A DNA stretch of 64,000 bases, from NCBI RefSeq assembly GCF_025506335.1, contig NZ_JANZYO010000005.1, forward strand, positions 340,453-404,452. Direction: 5' to 3'. This stretch comes from Mumia quercus (lineage in GTDB: Bacteria > Actinomycetota > Actinomycetes > Propionibacteriales > Nocardioidaceae). The notes under the pieces were generated by a model, which saw only the letters and a program-made list of their open reading frames with translations, was not told the DNA's origin and did not search any database. Positions 57,528 to 64,000 of this stretch are shown here, in pieces. Within the stretch, counting starts at the first letter, position 1. Each line of letters starts with the position of its first letter. Position numbers and translations under genes: made by a program.

Positions 57528-57530
57528 ATT
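57525..57530 (+). promoter_or_regulatory. -10 element of a leaderless promoter for the VIT1-family gene
   Basis: TAGATT, whose first three bases are the lgt stop codon, is followed by 6 nt and the ATG at 57537. Confidence 0.5.
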
Positions 57531-57536
57531 CGAGAC

Positions 57537-58289
57537 ATGACCGAGGCACAGGTGCCCCAGGAGTCGCCGGGCGAGCCCCATCCGCTGCCCGATCCGGAGA
57601 CCATCGGCCAGGAGCATCCTGACGTCACCGGCGGGTGGTTGCGACCGTCCGTCTTCGGTGCCTCCGACGGCCTCGTCTCAAACTTCGCGCTCATCATGGG
57701 CATGGCGGGCGGTACGGACGACCCCAAGCCGGTGATCATCGCCGGGGTCGCGGGCCTGGCTGCCGGCGCCTTCTCGATGGCGGTGGGCGAGTACACGTCC
57801 GTCGCCAGCCAGACGGAGTTCGCGCGTGCCGAGGTCACGCGGGAGCGACGCGAGATCCTGCGCCACGACGCCCAGGAGCAGGCGGAGCTCGCGTCGATGT
57901 TCGTCGCCAAGGGGGTCGACGAGGAGGTCGCCCGCGAGGTCGCCCAGCAGATCCACAGCGATCCCGACAACGCCGTCCGCGTCCATGCGCGGGAGGAGTT
58001 CGGCGTCGACACCGAGGACCTGCCGTCGGCGATGCTCGCCGCCGTCTCGTCCTTCCTGTCGTTCGCGGTCGGCGCCTTCATCCCGCTGGTCCCGCTGATC
58101 TTCGGCGTGACGTCGATGATCCCGACGGTCGCCGTCTCGCTCCTGGCCCTGTTCGGTACGGGTGCGCTCGTCACGATGCTCACCGACCGCCCGTGGTGGT
58201 TCGGCGGTCTCCGCCAGCTGGTCCTCGGCAGCGCCGCGGCAGGCCTGACGTTCCTCGTGGGCTCGCTGGTCGGCGGCGTCGCGGTCTGA
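57537..58289 (+). CDS. VIT1/CCC1-family membrane transporter
   Basis: 250 residues. GWLRPSVFGASDGLVSNFALIMGMAGG is split here by the family as its first helix region (about 36-65); a metal-binding cytoplasmic helical segment rich in Glu (about 83-130) and four further helices follow. CCC1/VIT1 proteins move Fe2+ or Mn2+; the specific metal here is not known. It seems to have its own leaderless promoter inside the lgt stop. Confidence 0.85.
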   Translation: MTEAQVPQESPGEPHPLPDPETIGQEHPDVTGGWLRPSVFGASDGLVSNFALIMGMAGGTDDPKPVIIAGVAGLAAGAFSMAVGEYTSVASQTEFARAEVTRERREILRHDAQEQAELASMFVAKGVDEEVAREVAQQIHSDPDNAVRVHAREEFGVDTEDLPSAMLAAVSSFLSFAVGAFIPLVPLIFGVTSMIPTVAVSLLALFGTGALVTMLTDRPWWFGGLRQLVLGSAAAGLTFLVGSLVGGVAV

Positions 58290-58490
58290 CGCCCTCGTCC
58301 CGGCGTCGCCGCCGGAATGTACCGGGGAGTCGTGGCCCGCAACAATCGTGTAACCTAGCCAGACCATGTGAGGGCCAAGGTCGTCCCTTCGGTGTGGTTG
58401 TTCCCCGCTGACGGACCCGGCACCTCTCGTGATTCCCCCGTGAGGCCCCCGTCCGCAGCGCCATAGCGATGACGACGGGAGACGAACGGC
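58290..58490 (+). other. Leader region of gltB
   Basis: 201 nt without a gene. A -10-like TAACCT (58351-58356) lies at the left, and near 58406 an imperfect stem pairs GCTGACGGA with TCCGCAGC across about 35 nt. GGGAGA precedes the gltB ATG. No known riboswitch is recognised. Confidence 0.4.
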
Positions 58491-63006
<4,516 letters not shown>

Positions 63007-63014
<8 letters not shown>

Positions 63015-64000
63015 TCCGAAGGGTTTCATGAAGACACCGCGCCAGGTTGCGCAGCGGCGGCCGGTCGAGGAGCGGATCCACGACTGGAACGAGGTGTATC
63101 CGGGCACGCCGGGGCGCGCGCTGCTGCCGATCATCACCGAGCAGGCCGGTCGGTGCATGGACTGCGGCATCCCGTTCTGTCACAACGGGTGCCCGCTCGG
63201 CAACCTCATCCCGGAGTGGAACGAGCTGGTCTGGCGTGACGACTGGGAGGCGGCGCTTTCCCGTCTGCACGCGACCAACAACTTCCCCGAGTTCACCGGT
63301 CGCCTCTGCCCGGCGCCGTGCGAGACGGCGTGCGTCGTCGGGATCAACCGCGAAGCGGTGACGATCAAGAACGTCGAGGTGTCGATCATCGACCGCGCCT
63401 GGGACGACGGCCGGGTCGCGCCCGAGCCGCCCGAGTGGCTGACCGGCAAGACCGTGGCCGTCGTCGGCTCGGGGCCGGCCGGTCTCGCCGTCGCGCAGCA
63501 GCTCACGCGTGCGGGGCACACCGTCGCCGTCTACGAGCGCGACGACGCGCCCGGGGGACTGCTCCGTTACGGCATCCCTGAGTTCAAGATGGAGAAGTCG
63601 GTCCTCGACCGCCGGATCGAGCAGATGGAGGCGGAGGGCACGATCTTCCGCACCGGTGTCGCCGTCGGCGTCGACCTGACCGGCGAGGAGCTGCGTAGCC
63701 GCTACGACGCGGTGGTCCTCGCGACCGGCGCGACCGTACGCCGCGACCTGCCGACGACCGGCCGCGACCTCGGCGGCATCCACCAGGCGATGGAGTACCT
63801 CCCTCAGGCCAACCGCGTCGCGCGAGGCGAGACGGTCGACGACCAGATCACCGCGGAGGGCAAGGACGTCGTCATCATCGGCGGCGGGGACACCGGCGCC
63901 GACTGCCTCGGTACGGCGATCCGCCAGCAGGCCCGTTCGATCACGCAGCTGGAGATCATGCCGCGTCCGAGCGAGGAGCGTCCAGATCACCAGCCGTGGC
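63007..64000 (+). CDS. gltD: Glutamate synthase small subunit (partial, runs off the window)
   Basis: The first 331 residues are present. The N-terminal Fe-S cysteines are Cys50, Cys53, Cys58 and Cys62 ([15 protein letters not shown]), with a second cluster in [13 protein letters not shown]-binding [13 protein letters not shown] and a later NADPH-binding [10 protein letters not shown] are visible. It passes electrons from NADPH to GltB. The GTG at 63007 lies within the end of gltB. Confidence 0.95.

Overview
The window is a high-GC actinobacterial chromosome segment. Gene order and families point to the Propionibacteriales, probably Nocardioidaceae (an Aeromicrobium- or Nocardioides-like organism): an mraZ-to-divIVA cell-wall cluster without ftsA, a meso-diaminopimelate-type MurE, a DksA-like protein with a histone-H1-like tail beside lspA, PriA in place of HisA, and an ileS T-box with an ultrashort Stem I. 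The organism assignment is inference. Nearly everything is core chromosome. I see no rRNA, tRNA, insertion sequence, prophage or CRISPR array.

Layout. 1-94 is a C/G homopolymer stretch, possibly a poor contig end. 102-3466 holds an FAD oxidoreductase, a YbaK-like protein, an L,D-transpeptidase and a DUF3040 membrane protein. 3492-8045 (minus) is a MoxR ATPase-DUF58-transglutaminase operon. 8310-24204 is the division and cell-wall (dcw) cluster: mraZ, rsmH, ftsL, ftsI, murE, murF, mraY, murD, ftsW, murG, murC, ftsQ, a small membrane gene and ftsZ, mostly joined by 4-nt ATGA/GTGA overlaps. 24208-27433 continues with pgeF, a YggS-family gene, sepF, a yggT-family gene and divIVA. ileS lies on the minus strand behind a T-box leader (27618-31042). 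31226-39048 runs rightward: dksA-like, lspA, rluA-like, dnaE, a membrane protein and a baeRF-like protein. Two minus-strand genes (ybaK, LON-domain) are followed by the histidine region: hisD, hisC, hisB, hisH, a Tat-exported molybdopterin oxidoreductase, priA, hisF, an ABC exporter pair and hisI. Small membrane proteins, then trpC, trpB, trpA and lgt follow. The window closes with a VIT1/CCC1 transporter, gltB and the start of gltD.

How the genes work together. Most of the window makes and divides the cell wall: precursor synthesis (MurC-F, MraY, MurG), septal synthesis (FtsW, FtsI, FtsQ, FtsL), the Z-ring (FtsZ, SepF) and polar growth (DivIVA), with PgeF as precursor editor and an L,D-transpeptidase and LspA/Lgt for envelope maturation. 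The second theme is amino-acid supply: histidine, tryptophan (without trpE or trpF here) and glutamate synthase.

Most interesting non-coding signals. (1) A three-segment A-A'-A RNA switch candidate in the 5' UTR of the dksA-like gene, whose last segment contains part of the Shine-Dalgarno sequence. (2) A compact three-way-junction fold between the yggT-family gene and divIVA. (3) Long hairpins between mraZ and rsmH. (4) Four 10-bp-phased MraZ sites lying on the mraZ promoter. (5) A well-defined ileS T-box with an AUC specifier. (6) A recurring leaderless-promoter pattern (TANNNT, 6-7 nt, start codon) that fixes several starts.
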